Shown here piece by piece: positions 42,538 to 49,965 of a DNA stretch of 64,000 nt. The notes below the pieces were generated by a model, which worked only from the letters and a program-made list of their open reading frames with translations, ran no database searches and was not told the DNA's origin. This DNA comes from Rhodopseudomonas sp. AAP120 (lineage in GTDB: Bacteria > Pseudomonadota > Alphaproteobacteria > Rhizobiales > Xanthobacteraceae), in the NCBI RefSeq assembly GCF_001295845.1, contig NZ_LJIC01000016.1:1-64000 (forward strand), read 5' to 3'. Position 1 is the stretch's first letter; each line of letters opens with the position of its first letter. A program made the position numbers and the translations under genes.

Positions 42538-44034
42538 TCAGCGGCTACCCGGCCGCGACAACGCGACGCGGTAGATGACGCAGGATTCGGCGGCCCCCTC
42601 GACGCGGCGCAATTCCACAAGGCGTGGATCGGGCGGCGCCTCAGTGATGGTAGCCTTGCAGTCGAGCACGACGGCGCGCGGGACCGCGGCAGCGCGATCG
42701 ACCAGAGCGGCGACGTCCACCGGGACAAGCCGCGCCTTATCCCAGATCACGTAGCTGCCCTCGCGCCAGCCGGGACCATAGAACCCCGTTGGTACCCCCA
42801 GATAGGCGATCACCCCCGAGGCAGCTTCATCATGCAGCGCGAACACTGGCGCGTCGCGCAGACCCGCATCGATCAGGATGTGCGCTGTTTCCCTTGCCGC
42901 CGAGAAGGGAATGGACCGGTCTTTGACAGCCGCATTCACACCCACCCAGGCCTGCACGACCAGGACCGCCGCGAACACCGGGCGAGGAAGCAGTGCCGGG
43001 CCTGAGGGCCCTTGCTCACCGCGTCCCAGCCAGACCGCTGCGACCAAAACAACGACGAGCAGAGCGCTGTGCCAGGGTGCCAGACCCCACTTCACGTGCA
43101 TGAAGGCGAGAAGGCCAAGCACCGCCGTGCCAAAGAACGCAGCGGCCGCGGGCGCTCGCGGCCCGCGCGCAAGGAACAGCGCGCACAGCATCAGTCCGAG
43201 GAAGGGAGCGTTCGGGGCCAGCCCCTGCCAGATCGCCCCGCCGCCGACCAGAGCAACCAGGGCCGACATGGTTCGGTCGAGATGCGCTCGATCGAGATCA
43301 AACGCCCAGCCCATCGCAAACCCGCTGTCCGGAGGGGGCCATGCGACCGCAACCGCCAGCACCGCGCCGATCGTGAGCACGATGACAGCTGCTCCATCGG
43401 CGCGCTGCAGAATGCTTCGCCAGCCGGTCTCCTGCCAGCGCCGGACGACCACGGCAGACACGCCGCCCAGCGCGATCAGGCCGAACATCGCGTGCACGTT
43501 GACCAATACGGCGAGCAGCAGCGCCAGCAAGAACGTCGATCGACGTGCCACGAAGGCCGCGCAAAAGGCGAACAGCACGAGATTGCCCAGCGTGTAGCTG
43601 CGGCTCTTGACGGCATATTCGAAGACGAGCGGATAGCTCAGCGGCAGCAGCAGCAGTTCGAGCCGGCTGAACGGACCACGCGCGAGGAGCAGAGCCATCG
43701 CGCCGAGGGCACATGCGCCGGCGACCACCTGCATCCATGCCGGATCGCGCCCGAGGAAGCGGAAGGGCCATAGTAGCAGATACCAACCGAGGGGATGCCC
43801 TTCATAAGCGAGGCGACGCGCGAGCTCTGCGGGAGTCGCACTGTCGCGGACGATCAACCAGGCCTGCAATTCATCATGCCACATCGCGTGCGCCATCAGC
43901 CCGGTCACCACGTGCAGCGCATAGAGGCCGAACAGGATCACGCAGAAGCGCCGTGACGGCGGCGAGTCGAACCACACCGCGGCGCGGCGCAGACCGGCTC
44001 TGGCTGTCGTGAGACGCCGATCCCAGCTTCTCAT
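42538..44034 (-). CDS. Polytopic membrane protein, GT-C / GT39-like glycosyltransferase candidate
   Basis: A 498-residue protein with about 10 membrane helices and a soluble C-terminal domain of about 100 residues. After TM1 comes HAMWHDELQAWLIVRDS, whose DE pair at the start of the first outer loop is the mark of GT-C transferases that use lipid-linked sugars (ArnT/PMT type). EGHPLGWYLLL and VKSRSYTLGN fit the same region. The C-terminal part has a run of short strands and one cysteine pair. The ATG overlaps the stop of the FAD-enzyme gene (ATGA), which ties it to the sugar-nucleotide gene upstream. The acceptor is unknown. Confidence 0.65.
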   Translation of the reverse strand: MRSWDRRLTTARAGLRRAAVWFDSPPSRRFCVILFGLYALHVVTGLMAHAMWHDELQAWLIVRDSATPAELARRLAYEGHPLGWYLLLWPFRFLGRDPAWMQVVAGACALGAMALLLARGPFSRLELLLLPLSYPLVFEYAVKSRSYTLGNLVLFAFCAAFVARRSTFLLALLLAVLVNVHAMFGLIALGGVSAVVVRRWQETGWRSILQRADGAAVIVLTIGAVLAVAVAWPPPDSGFAMGWAFDLDRAHLDRTMSALVALVGGGAIWQGLAPNAPFLGLMLCALFLARGPRAPAAAAFFGTAVLGLLAFMHVKWGLAPWHSALLVVVLVAAVWLGRGEQGPSGPALLPRPVFAAVLVVQAWVGVNAAVKDRSIPFSAARETAHILIDAGLRDAPVFALHDEAASGVIAYLGVPTGFYGPGWREGSYVIWDKARLVPVDVAALVDRAAAVPRAVVLDCKATITEAPPDPRLVELRRVEGAAESCVIYRVALSRPGSR

Positions 44035-45479
44035 CGCGCCGGCGGTCCGCCCGCCTGCTCGATCAACAGGCCGTCCGCCGTAATGACAGAGCTCTCATGA
44101 TAGGCGTCGTCCACATTAACTTCCCAGAGATCGTGCGCGCCCCGACCAAGGATGTTGTCCGCCGCCAGGATCCCCATCAGGATGCTGTGGTCCTGATTGT
44201 TGTATTTGAACGAGCCGTACCGGCCGATCGGCCAGAGGTTGCCGGTCTCGCGCAGGAACGCGCTGATGACCGCCAGACGATCCTTATAACCCGGGCCGTA
44301 GACGGGATAGCAGCGCGGGACCCGCACCACCTTTCCATCCGCGATGGCGCTGCCCGCGACGAGACCCGTAGCCGCGATCTCCTGTCGGGCTCGATCGACG
44401 AGGACGTCGTCCGGCGCAGTCCAGTCGGCGTCCGCATCGCTGCACCAGTACTCCAGCGCCAGGATGCTGCCGGGCCGGTCACGGCAAATCTGCGGGGCCC
44501 AATTCCTGAAGTTGGTGACGCGCCCCATCCGCAACTCCGGCGAATGCACATAGAGCCACTGGTCGGAGAAGATCTCCGCCTGATCGACGAGCAGATACAC
44601 CACAATGGTGTTGCGGAATCTCAATCCCTCGATTGCCTGCGCGACCGCCTCCGGCACGTCGGGCAGACCGAGGACCATGGCGGTCAGCGGCATCGTCGAG
44701 ACCACGTGATCGTAAGGCCCCTCGGTCTCGCCGTTGCCGAGCACAAGCCCGTTGGCGACCCCCTGCTCGACCCTGATCCGTCGCACCGGCGTCGCCAGCC
44801 GGATTCGGCCGCCCGCCCGGGTGATCGCGCGCGCCATCCGCTCGTAGAGCTCGCCGTTGCCGTTGCAAGGGTAGGCGAAGACATCCGCGAGGGTGCGGTG
44901 CTTCCGCCGCGCGAGGCCGGTCATGGCGAACACCGCCTCGGCGAGCGAAAACGACTTGATGCGCTGCGCGGCGAAATCGGCGCTCAACTCACGGCACGAA
45001 AGACCCCAGAGCTTTTCGCTGTAGGTCTTGAAGAACATCTCGAACAGGCGTCGGCCGAAGCGTGCGACGATCCAGTCCTCGAACGTCTCCGCGGATCGGC
45101 GGACGAACGCGGCCTTGGTCCGTTCCGACGCGTAGCTGGCGACGCACGCGGCGGCTTGCGCGACGCCCAGATTCGCCAGCGCGTTGCCGGCACGCAACGG
45201 ATAGTCGTAAAGCCGTCCGCGATAGAGAATCCGGGTTTGACGATCAATCATGCAGTAGTCGCGGCCGATCAGTTCGAGCCAGAGCTGGTTGACCCTGGGA
45301 TCCTTGCTGAAGAAGCGATGCGGCCCGACATCGACGCGCTGCCCCCACAGATCCAGGCTGCGGGCCATGCCGCCGACGGCGTCGCTCCCCTCGAACACGT
45401 GGACGTCCGCGCCCGCGACAGCGAGCCGGTAGGCCGCCGTCAATCCAGCCGGACCGGCTCCGACGACGGCAACTCTCAT
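44031..45479 (-). CDS. FAD-dependent amine-oxidase-like enzyme (UDP-galactopyranose-mutase / protoporphyrinogen-oxidase-like)
   Basis: A 482-residue flavoprotein. The dinucleotide-binding motif opens the protein: MRVAVVGAGPAGLTAAYRLA, with the second FAD contact VGGMARSLDLWGQRVDVGPHRFF. The helix GRRLFEMFFKTYSEKLWGLSCREL is a signature of a family seen in polysaccharide clusters and annotated loosely as UDP-galactopyranose mutase-like or NAD(P)-binding oxidoreductase. The C-terminus has GRYGSFKYNNQDHSILMG, the late FAD motif. It starts with an ATGA overlap with the epimerase gene. A role in sugar or polyprenyl-lipid modification is likely; the exact reaction is unknown. Confidence 0.72.
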   Translation of the reverse strand: MRVAVVGAGPAGLTAAYRLAVAGADVHVFEGSDAVGGMARSLDLWGQRVDVGPHRFFSKDPRVNQLWLELIGRDYCMIDRQTRILYRGRLYDYPLRAGNALANLGVAQAAACVASYASERTKAAFVRRSAETFEDWIVARFGRRLFEMFFKTYSEKLWGLSCRELSADFAAQRIKSFSLAEAVFAMTGLARRKHRTLADVFAYPCNGNGELYERMARAITRAGGRIRLATPVRRIRVEQGVANGLVLGNGETEGPYDHVVSTMPLTAMVLGLPDVPEAVAQAIEGLRFRNTIVVYLLVDQAEIFSDQWLYVHSPELRMGRVTNFRNWAPQICRDRPGSILALEYWCSDADADWTAPDDVLVDRARQEIAATGLVAGSAIADGKVVRVPRCYPVYGPGYKDRLAVISAFLRETGNLWPIGRYGSFKYNNQDHSILMGILAADNILGRGAHDLWEVNVDDAYHESSVITADGLLIEQAGGPPAR

Positions 45480-46435
45480 GAACCTGCTGCCAAGGACTCG
45501 AACTCATTCTCGAACCAGGACAGCACCCGCGCGGCGCCCTCTTCATAGTGCACGCGGCAGGCCCATTCCGGCAGGAGCTTGCGAATGAGCGTGAGGTCCG
45601 GGCGGCGGTTGGTCGGGTCCTGCGGCACCGGCGGCGTATGAATGATGCGGCTGCCCGGCACCAGCCGGGCAACATGGCGCGCGACCTCAAGCACCGCCAC
45701 TTCGCGATCGTTGCCGATATTGAGCGGCCCCGGGTAGTCCAGACCGGCTTTCCAGAAATACAGCTCAAGCGCGTCCATGATGTCGTCCACATAGCCCCAA
45801 CTGCGGCTGTGGGATCCGTCACCGTGGACCGTCAGCGGCAAGCCGCGCAGCGCCTGTGTGATGAAATTCGACATTGCGCGTCCATCGTCCGGCCGTGTCC
45901 GCGGGCCGTAGACATTGAACAAGCGGGCGACCTTGATGCGCGTTTGCCGGGTGCGGTGCGCGGCGAACAGCATCGCCTCGACGCATCTCTTGCTCTCGTC
46001 GTAACTGGAACGGGGACCGGTGCAATCCACCGATCCGCGATAAGTTTCGGGTTGCGGGCTCACCAGTGGATCGCCGTAGACTTCGGATGTGGACGTGAAG
46101 GCGATCTGGCCGCCGGGCTCGAGACATTCCAGAAGGCGGGCCGCGCCCATCACATTGGCCGAGATCGTCCGCAGCGGTTCTGCCATGTACCAAGGTGGCG
46201 AAGCCGGAGATGCGAGATGATAGATCTCGTCGAAGCGGCCAGCCGGGGAGAAATGCTCCACTGCAGCTTCGACGAGCCGCAGCCGACCATCGCGGACGTG
46301 GGCCAGATTGCCGGGGCGGCCGGTCCAGAAATTGTCCACCACCGTCAGGGCCGAAACGGCCTCGCGCTGGAGCAATCTGTCGACGAGGTGCGATCCGAGA
46401 AAGCCCGCTCCGCCCGACACTAACACTCTCACCAT
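45476..46435 (-). CDS. NAD-dependent sugar-nucleotide epimerase/decarboxylase (UXS-like)
   Basis: A 319-residue extended short-chain dehydrogenase. The NAD motif is GGAGFLGSHL, followed by VVDNFWTGRPGNLAHV. The catalytic set is TSTSEVYGDP with YDESKR (Tyr and Lys), and the sugar-binding segments are NVYGPRTRPDDGRAMSNFI and HGDGSHSRSWGYVDD. This pattern is closest to UDP-glucuronate decarboxylase (UDP-xylose synthase), where an Arg and the PASPxxY segment (here LASPASPPWYM) handle the carboxylate. It is the first gene of the three-gene glycan operon and has its promoter in 46436-46640. Confidence 0.85.
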   Translation of the reverse strand: MVRVLVSGGAGFLGSHLVDRLLQREAVSALTVVDNFWTGRPGNLAHVRDGRLRLVEAAVEHFSPAGRFDEIYHLASPASPPWYMAEPLRTISANVMGAARLLECLEPGGQIAFTSTSEVYGDPLVSPQPETYRGSVDCTGPRSSYDESKRCVEAMLFAAHRTRQTRIKVARLFNVYGPRTRPDDGRAMSNFITQALRGLPLTVHGDGSHSRSWGYVDDIMDALELYFWKAGLDYPGPLNIGNDREVAVLEVARHVARLVPGSRIIHTPPVPQDPTNRRPDLTLIRKLLPEWACRVHYEEGAARVLSWFENEFESLAAGS

Positions 46436-46644
46436 CCGCTGCCCCGCCGCCCAAACGTCTGAACGCTAGATCTCATCGATACCGCAAATCGGCGCAAACG
46501 GGATGCGCGAGCGCATGCCGGCCGAACCGCTGGCGGCGGCCGGTCGTTGGGCGGGCACTCTGCGGAGATGGGAAGGCGGCTCATTTCTGCGGTATCTGCT
46601 AGCGCAATCGATCGCTTGCGCAACAGCGCGCCGCTCACCTGTTT

Positions 46645-46660
46645 TGTCAACACTCCAACA
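46645..46660 (+). promoter_or_regulatory. NifA upstream activator sequence
   Basis: TGT-CAACACTCCA-ACA matches the NifA binding consensus TGT-N10-ACA exactly. It is centred about 96 bp upstream of the -24 element of a sigma-54 promoter, a normal distance for NifA activation through DNA looping. Confidence 0.75.
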
Positions 46661-46746
46661 TTGTTGTCGGGAATCCGATCCCCAGCCAACCTCATCGCGC
46701 CCCCCGGCCGCAGGCCCAAACAACTGAAACATAAGACGATTTCTCT

Positions 46747-46762
46747 TGGCCTGCTTCTTGCC
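46747..46762 (+). promoter_or_regulatory. Sigma-54 (-24/-12) promoter
   Basis: TGGCCTGCTTCTTGCC has GG and GC spaced by exactly 10 bp, and the -12 half TTGC is a perfect match to the consensus TGGCAC-N5-TTGC. Transcription should start near 46773, giving a leader of about 60 nt before the TTG start codon at 46834. The gene-free stretch 46436-46833 also contains the promoter of the opposite epimerase gene. Confidence 0.78.
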
Positions 46763-46833
46763 AAGGCGCTGGTCGGGGCGCCGATCGGCGTCGATTACCA
46801 ACCTAGGTCATTACCAGGTAACAGGAGCGCGCC

Positions 46834-47754
46834 TTGGCCAACATCACCTTCTCTTCGCCCGTCATGGCGAAGGACGTCACCGTCTACGCCGTCGCCGGCG
46901 ACCGGGGTACTATTCTCGCCGTCGCGAAAGCGCACAAGATTCCGATCCCATTCGATTGCCAGGACGGTGAATGCGGCTCCTGCCTGGTACAGGTCGAGCA
47001 CTTCAACCCGAAGGCGAAGTCGGCGGTCGCGCTGACCGAGAAGGAAAAGGAAGTTCTTCGACAACTCGGCAAGATCACCAAGGACGAGATCGCCAATGCC
47101 GAGGTCAACGACATTCCGCCGCGCTATCGCCTCGCCTGCCAGTGCTTCGTGCGCAACGAGGACATCCTGGTGCGGTTCGAGGGCGACAAAACGAAGCCGC
47201 AGAAGATGGCGGTGACGCCCGCCGCCGCGCACTACAAAGGCGGCCTCGAGATCAACACGCTGCCGGACTTCTTCAGCTACGCCGCCAAGCTCGAACAAGA
47301 CGCGGCGACGCACTATGACGATCTCGCCAAGGCGATGGCCGAGGCCGGCAACGAGCCGGTCGCCAAGCTGTTCGCCCAGCTCGCCGAGTTTTCACGCCTG
47401 CATCTCGCCGAAGTGAAATCGCGCGCCGGGTCGATCGACCTCAGCAAGAACGTGCCGCCGGACTACGCGTGGCCGGACCACGCGACACCGGAGCGCGCCG
47501 CAGTGTGGGCTTCGGACACCACGCTGACCCGGCTCGGCGCACTGAAGGCTGCGCTGCAGGGCGAGCGCCGCGGCTACGAATTTTATCGTGCGGTCGAAGC
47601 CACCACCAAATCGCCGGACGTCGCCGCGGCGGCGAAGGAGTTCGTCGGCGAGGAAGCCGAGCACGTTCGGATTCTGGAGGCCTGGATCACCCAGGAGGAA
47701 TGGGCGCTGAAACACGCCAAGGCTTCGGAAACCAGGACGGCCGAGAACGCCTGA
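46834..47754 (+). CDS. FeSII (Shethna)-like 2Fe-2S ferredoxin fused to ferritin-like domain
   Basis: A 306-residue two-domain protein. Residues 1-125 form a 2Fe-2S ferredoxin with C42, C47, C50 (CQDGECGSC) and C102 (RLACQC) as ligands. A long helical insert, KAKSAVALTEKEKEVLRQLG to NDIPPRY, lies between ligands three and four. This insert and the MANITFSSPV start are what I remember of the Azotobacter FeSII protein, which shields nitrogenase from oxygen. Residues about 135-300 are a rubrerythrin/ferritin-like four-helix domain with candidate iron ligands in KLEQDAATHY, FSRLHLAEV, GERRGYEFY and EEAEHVRIL. The start is TTG, with AGGAG upstream. A NifA/sigma-54 promoter controls it. Confidence 0.85.
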   Translation: MANITFSSPVMAKDVTVYAVAGDRGTILAVAKAHKIPIPFDCQDGECGSCLVQVEHFNPKAKSAVALTEKEKEVLRQLGKITKDEIANAEVNDIPPRYRLACQCFVRNEDILVRFEGDKTKPQKMAVTPAAAHYKGGLEINTLPDFFSYAAKLEQDAATHYDDLAKAMAEAGNEPVAKLFAQLAEFSRLHLAEVKSRAGSIDLSKNVPPDYAWPDHATPERAAVWASDTTLTRLGALKAALQGERRGYEFYRAVEATTKSPDVAAAAKEFVGEEAEHVRILEAWITQEEWALKHAKASETRTAENA

Positions 47755-47774
47755 GCACGCCCCCCAACGAAGAC

Positions 47775-47799
47775 GGCCGCCGTCGCACCGGCGGCGGCC
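47775..47799 (+). terminator. Intercistronic hairpin between the two ferritin-like genes
   Basis: GGCCGCCG and CGGCGGCC pair across a 9-nt loop in the 67-bp gap between the fusion gene and the second ferritin-like gene. It lacks a T tract, so partial termination or mRNA processing that sets the ratio of the two products is more likely than full termination. Confidence 0.5.
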
Positions 47800-47821
47800 G
47801 AACAGCGAAGGATCATCTCAC

Positions 47822-48310
47822 ATGGAAACGGTCGAAGAGTTTCTGGCGCACTCCATCCGTCTCGAACAGGAAGCGGCGCTGCGGTTCGGTCAGCTCGCCG
47901 ACGCGATGGACAGCTGCGGCAACAAGGAAGTCTCGAAGCTGTTTCGTCAGCTAGCCGACTACTCGCGGATGCATCAGGCAGATGCGCAGGCGCGCGCCGG
48001 CTTCCGCGATATCCCGCAGATGGAGGCCGGTGATTTCAAATGGCCCGGCATCGAGAGTCCGGAGGCCGCGGCAATCTGGGGCACCGATCCCTTTATCGGC
48101 CGTGACCTCGCGCTGCAGATCGCACTCGAAGCCGAGACCGGCGCTTACGACTGGTACAAGAACGTGCTCGACACCACCGCCGATCCGGAAATCAAGGCGT
48201 TGGCCAAGGAGTTCGTCGCCGAGGAAAGCGGCCACGTCGCCGAACTGCATCGCTGGATCGCCCTGCACAAGGCCGGCAAGCCGCTGCCGGAAGAAATCGT
48301 GCCGTTCTGA
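47822..48310 (+). CDS. Rubrerythrin/ferritin-like di-iron domain protein
   Basis: A 162-residue four-helix protein, similar along its length to the C-terminal domain of the preceding fusion (for example RLEQEAALRF against KLEQDAATHY, and EESGHVAEL against EEAEHVRIL). Candidate iron ligands are E15/E17, H51 (YSRMHQADA), E103/E105 (LEAETGAYDWY), E134 and H138. There is no C-terminal rubredoxin, so electrons must come from a separate donor; the ferredoxin domain next door is the obvious choice. It lies 67 bp downstream on the same strand and is presumably under the same NifA/sigma-54 promoter. Confidence 0.82.
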   Translation: METVEEFLAHSIRLEQEAALRFGQLADAMDSCGNKEVSKLFRQLADYSRMHQADAQARAGFRDIPQMEAGDFKWPGIESPEAAAIWGTDPFIGRDLALQIALEAETGAYDWYKNVLDTTADPEIKALAKEFVAEESGHVAELHRWIALHKAGKPLPEEIVPF

Positions 48311-48412
48311 GGCGAAGCGCGCTGATCATCGGGCCAAGGGTTGCCGGGCCCCGGCCTCGGGAAGCCGGCGGCGCGATCCGTGCCGCCGGGCCGCACATTG
48401 GTCCATCATCAG

Positions 48413-48757
48413 CTAACGGGGCAGGACATCCGCGAGGTCACGCCGAACATTGGCCGGCATCGTCGCCACAAGCAGCTGTTCGATCGACCGTGATCGATCG
48501 AACAGCCGACGCGCGCCGTCGGAGACGGACTGGCCATTCACATACAGGCGCCGGGGCGCCCCTGCGGTGACGAACTTCACCTCGAAGCCGCGAAAGCCCA
48601 GCCCGCCGACGTCCTCGGAGGCCGTGTTCGCCTCCTCGGCCAGATCCAGCAGCCTGAGCAGCGCAGTGAAGTCTGCGCCGCTCAGTTGCCAAGACGGGTT
48701 GGGGCGGCCCGAATACACGTCCGCCACGACTTCGGCGCTTCCCGGCGTCTGCTGCAT
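48413..48757 (-). CDS. Small SGxPNPxW-domain protein
   Basis: A 114-residue protein consisting almost only of a domain shared with the N-terminus of the upstream neighbour: DVYSGRPNPSWQLS (residues 13-26), GGLGFRGFEV (51-60), RRLYVNG, and an IEQLL helix. No enzyme motif is visible. I prefer the ATG at 48757, 49 bp after the neighbour's stop, because the shared domain then begins near residue 9 as in the neighbour. An upstream ATG at 48907 would add a signal-peptide-like segment but overlaps the other gene by 101 bp. Function unknown. Confidence 0.6.
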   Translation of the reverse strand: MQQTPGSAEVVADVYSGRPNPSWQLSGADFTALLRLLDLAEEANTASEDVGGLGFRGFEVKFVTAGAPRRLYVNGQSVSDGARRLFDRSRSIEQLLVATMPANVRRDLADVLPR

Positions 48758-48806
48758 CGGGCCTGCGGTTTCCTTCGGCTGAAGCTGGTGATCTGCGTCC
48801 GCCGAC

Positions 48807-49667
48807 CTATTGGATATGAACGCCTCGGTTCGTGACCATGTAGGTGCAGAACACAGTATAAGGGCCGCGGTTGCAAGTCTGCGGATCAGTGATCGGTTGC
48901 CCCGCATTGTCGACGTTCCTCACCGCCGTTTGCCCCGGCTTGTGCGACCAACAGCCGACGTTATCCTGCCTGTACCAGTGATAGTCCTGGCTCGGCCAGA
49001 TCACCAGGGCGACGTACCAGCCGGCGCCGGGAGCCAGCGGGGCGGAGAAATTCGCAGAGTTCCGCAGCCCGTCCGATTGCGCAGCCGATCCGACATCTGG
49101 ACAGGTCAAGGCGGCAAATGGATGGCCGCTGGCCCGCCCAGGCTGAGCGAAGGTGTTGGTCTGCTGATTGTTCGCGTAGTTGTAGCAGTTATTGTAGGGC
49201 TGAACCGCGGGCACGTTCCAGGCGCCCGGGTTGTACGCCGGCGCATCGGCGGCATGGCACGTCGGACAACTCCCCGCCGCCTCCAGATTCCCGATGAATT
49301 TGTTTTGCGGGTGACCGGCGATCCGGGAGCTGACGTGCTCGAGCACATTGTCAGACGCAGCCCTGCCGGCCGTCTTCAGCAGCCAGGTCTCGATATCGGG
49401 CTGGGCGACGTAATTGGGAAAGCCGAGCCCGCGGTCGAGGATGCCTTCGTGAACGAACAGTCGGGTCGACGCCGCGGCGTTCTCGACGTCCCTGGTGAGG
49501 TGGAAACCGCGATACCCCAATCCGCCGACGACGCCGGAGGGGCGCGCATCGCTGAAGGTCGATGATGCCTGAATTCGCTCGTCGAGTTCTTTCTCCTCGG
49601 CGGGCGAGAGGTGCCAGGTGGGATTCGGCATGCCGGAAAATACGTCCAACGTCACAACAGTAGCCAT
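48807..49667 (-). CDS. SGxPNPxW-domain protein with C-terminal Cys/His domain
   Basis: A 286-residue protein I cannot assign. Residues 4-115 hold the domain shared with the small neighbour (DVFSGMPNPTWHLS, GGLGYRGFHL, TRLFVHEG). A linker carries C134PTC137H138. The C-terminal domain (about 155-286) begins NNCYNYANNQQTNTFAQPG with C161 at the start of a helix, and ends with WYVALVIWPSQDYHWYRQD (H230) and WSHKPG (H242), then DNAGQPITDP. A Cys-helix followed by a His on a strand is the layout of papain/NlpC-fold enzymes; this is inference. No signal peptide is seen. The ribosome site GGAGGAAG is strong. Confidence 0.7.
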   Translation of the reverse strand: MATVVTLDVFSGMPNPTWHLSPAEEKELDERIQASSTFSDARPSGVVGGLGYRGFHLTRDVENAAASTRLFVHEGILDRGLGFPNYVAQPDIETWLLKTAGRAASDNVLEHVSSRIAGHPQNKFIGNLEAAGSCPTCHAADAPAYNPGAWNVPAVQPYNNCYNYANNQQTNTFAQPGRASGHPFAALTCPDVGSAAQSDGLRNSANFSAPLAPGAGWYVALVIWPSQDYHWYRQDNVGCWSHKPGQTAVRNVDNAGQPITDPQTCNRGPYTVFCTYMVTNRGVHIQ

Positions 49668-49693
49668 GACTGACTTCCTCCGAAAATACGCAA

Positions 49694-49719
49694 CTCTAGA
49701 TTGCGATTACAACCTAGAG
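49694..49719. promoter_or_regulatory. Inverted repeat upstream of the SGxPNPxW gene
   Basis: CTCTAG and CTAGAG are separated by 14 bp in an AT-rich stretch 27-52 bp ahead of the start codon, where a promoter or operator is expected. The remaining gap up to cyoA (49720-49965) holds no gene that I can support. Confidence 0.35.
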
Positions 49720-49965
49720 CACGCCATCGATGTTCGGCAAGCAGAATCTTGGCTAGTATCTCGACACCAGCAGCAGGCGCCCGTCAGCTCCCAACAGGCC
49801 TAGCCATCAACAGCCTGCGCAGCTTGCTGCGCGCTGCCGTCGGCCAGTCGGCGGATTCGGCTTCGCTGCGACATCACCTGCGACACGTCAGGAACCCTAC
49901 CCGCCCACGACGGTTGACGGGCTGTCTCACGGGGACACTTCGATGCACAGCCCGTTGTCGCGGCC

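Noticed and set aside
48758-48907. Upstream start at 48907 for the small SGxPNPxW protein, giving a signal-peptide-like N-terminus
   Set aside because: It would overlap the neighbour's coding region by 101 bp, and the paralogous domain starts normally from the ATG at 48757. It is not fully excluded.
49036-49280. CPTCH in the SGxPNPxW protein as a c-type haem site
   Set aside because: The protein has no export signal, and c-type haem is attached only in the periplasm. The motif may instead bind metal or be incidental.
49880-49965. An LTGC lipobox-like string in another frame just upstream of cyoA
   Set aside because: It is out of frame with cyoA and has no hydrophobic stretch before it, so it is probably chance.
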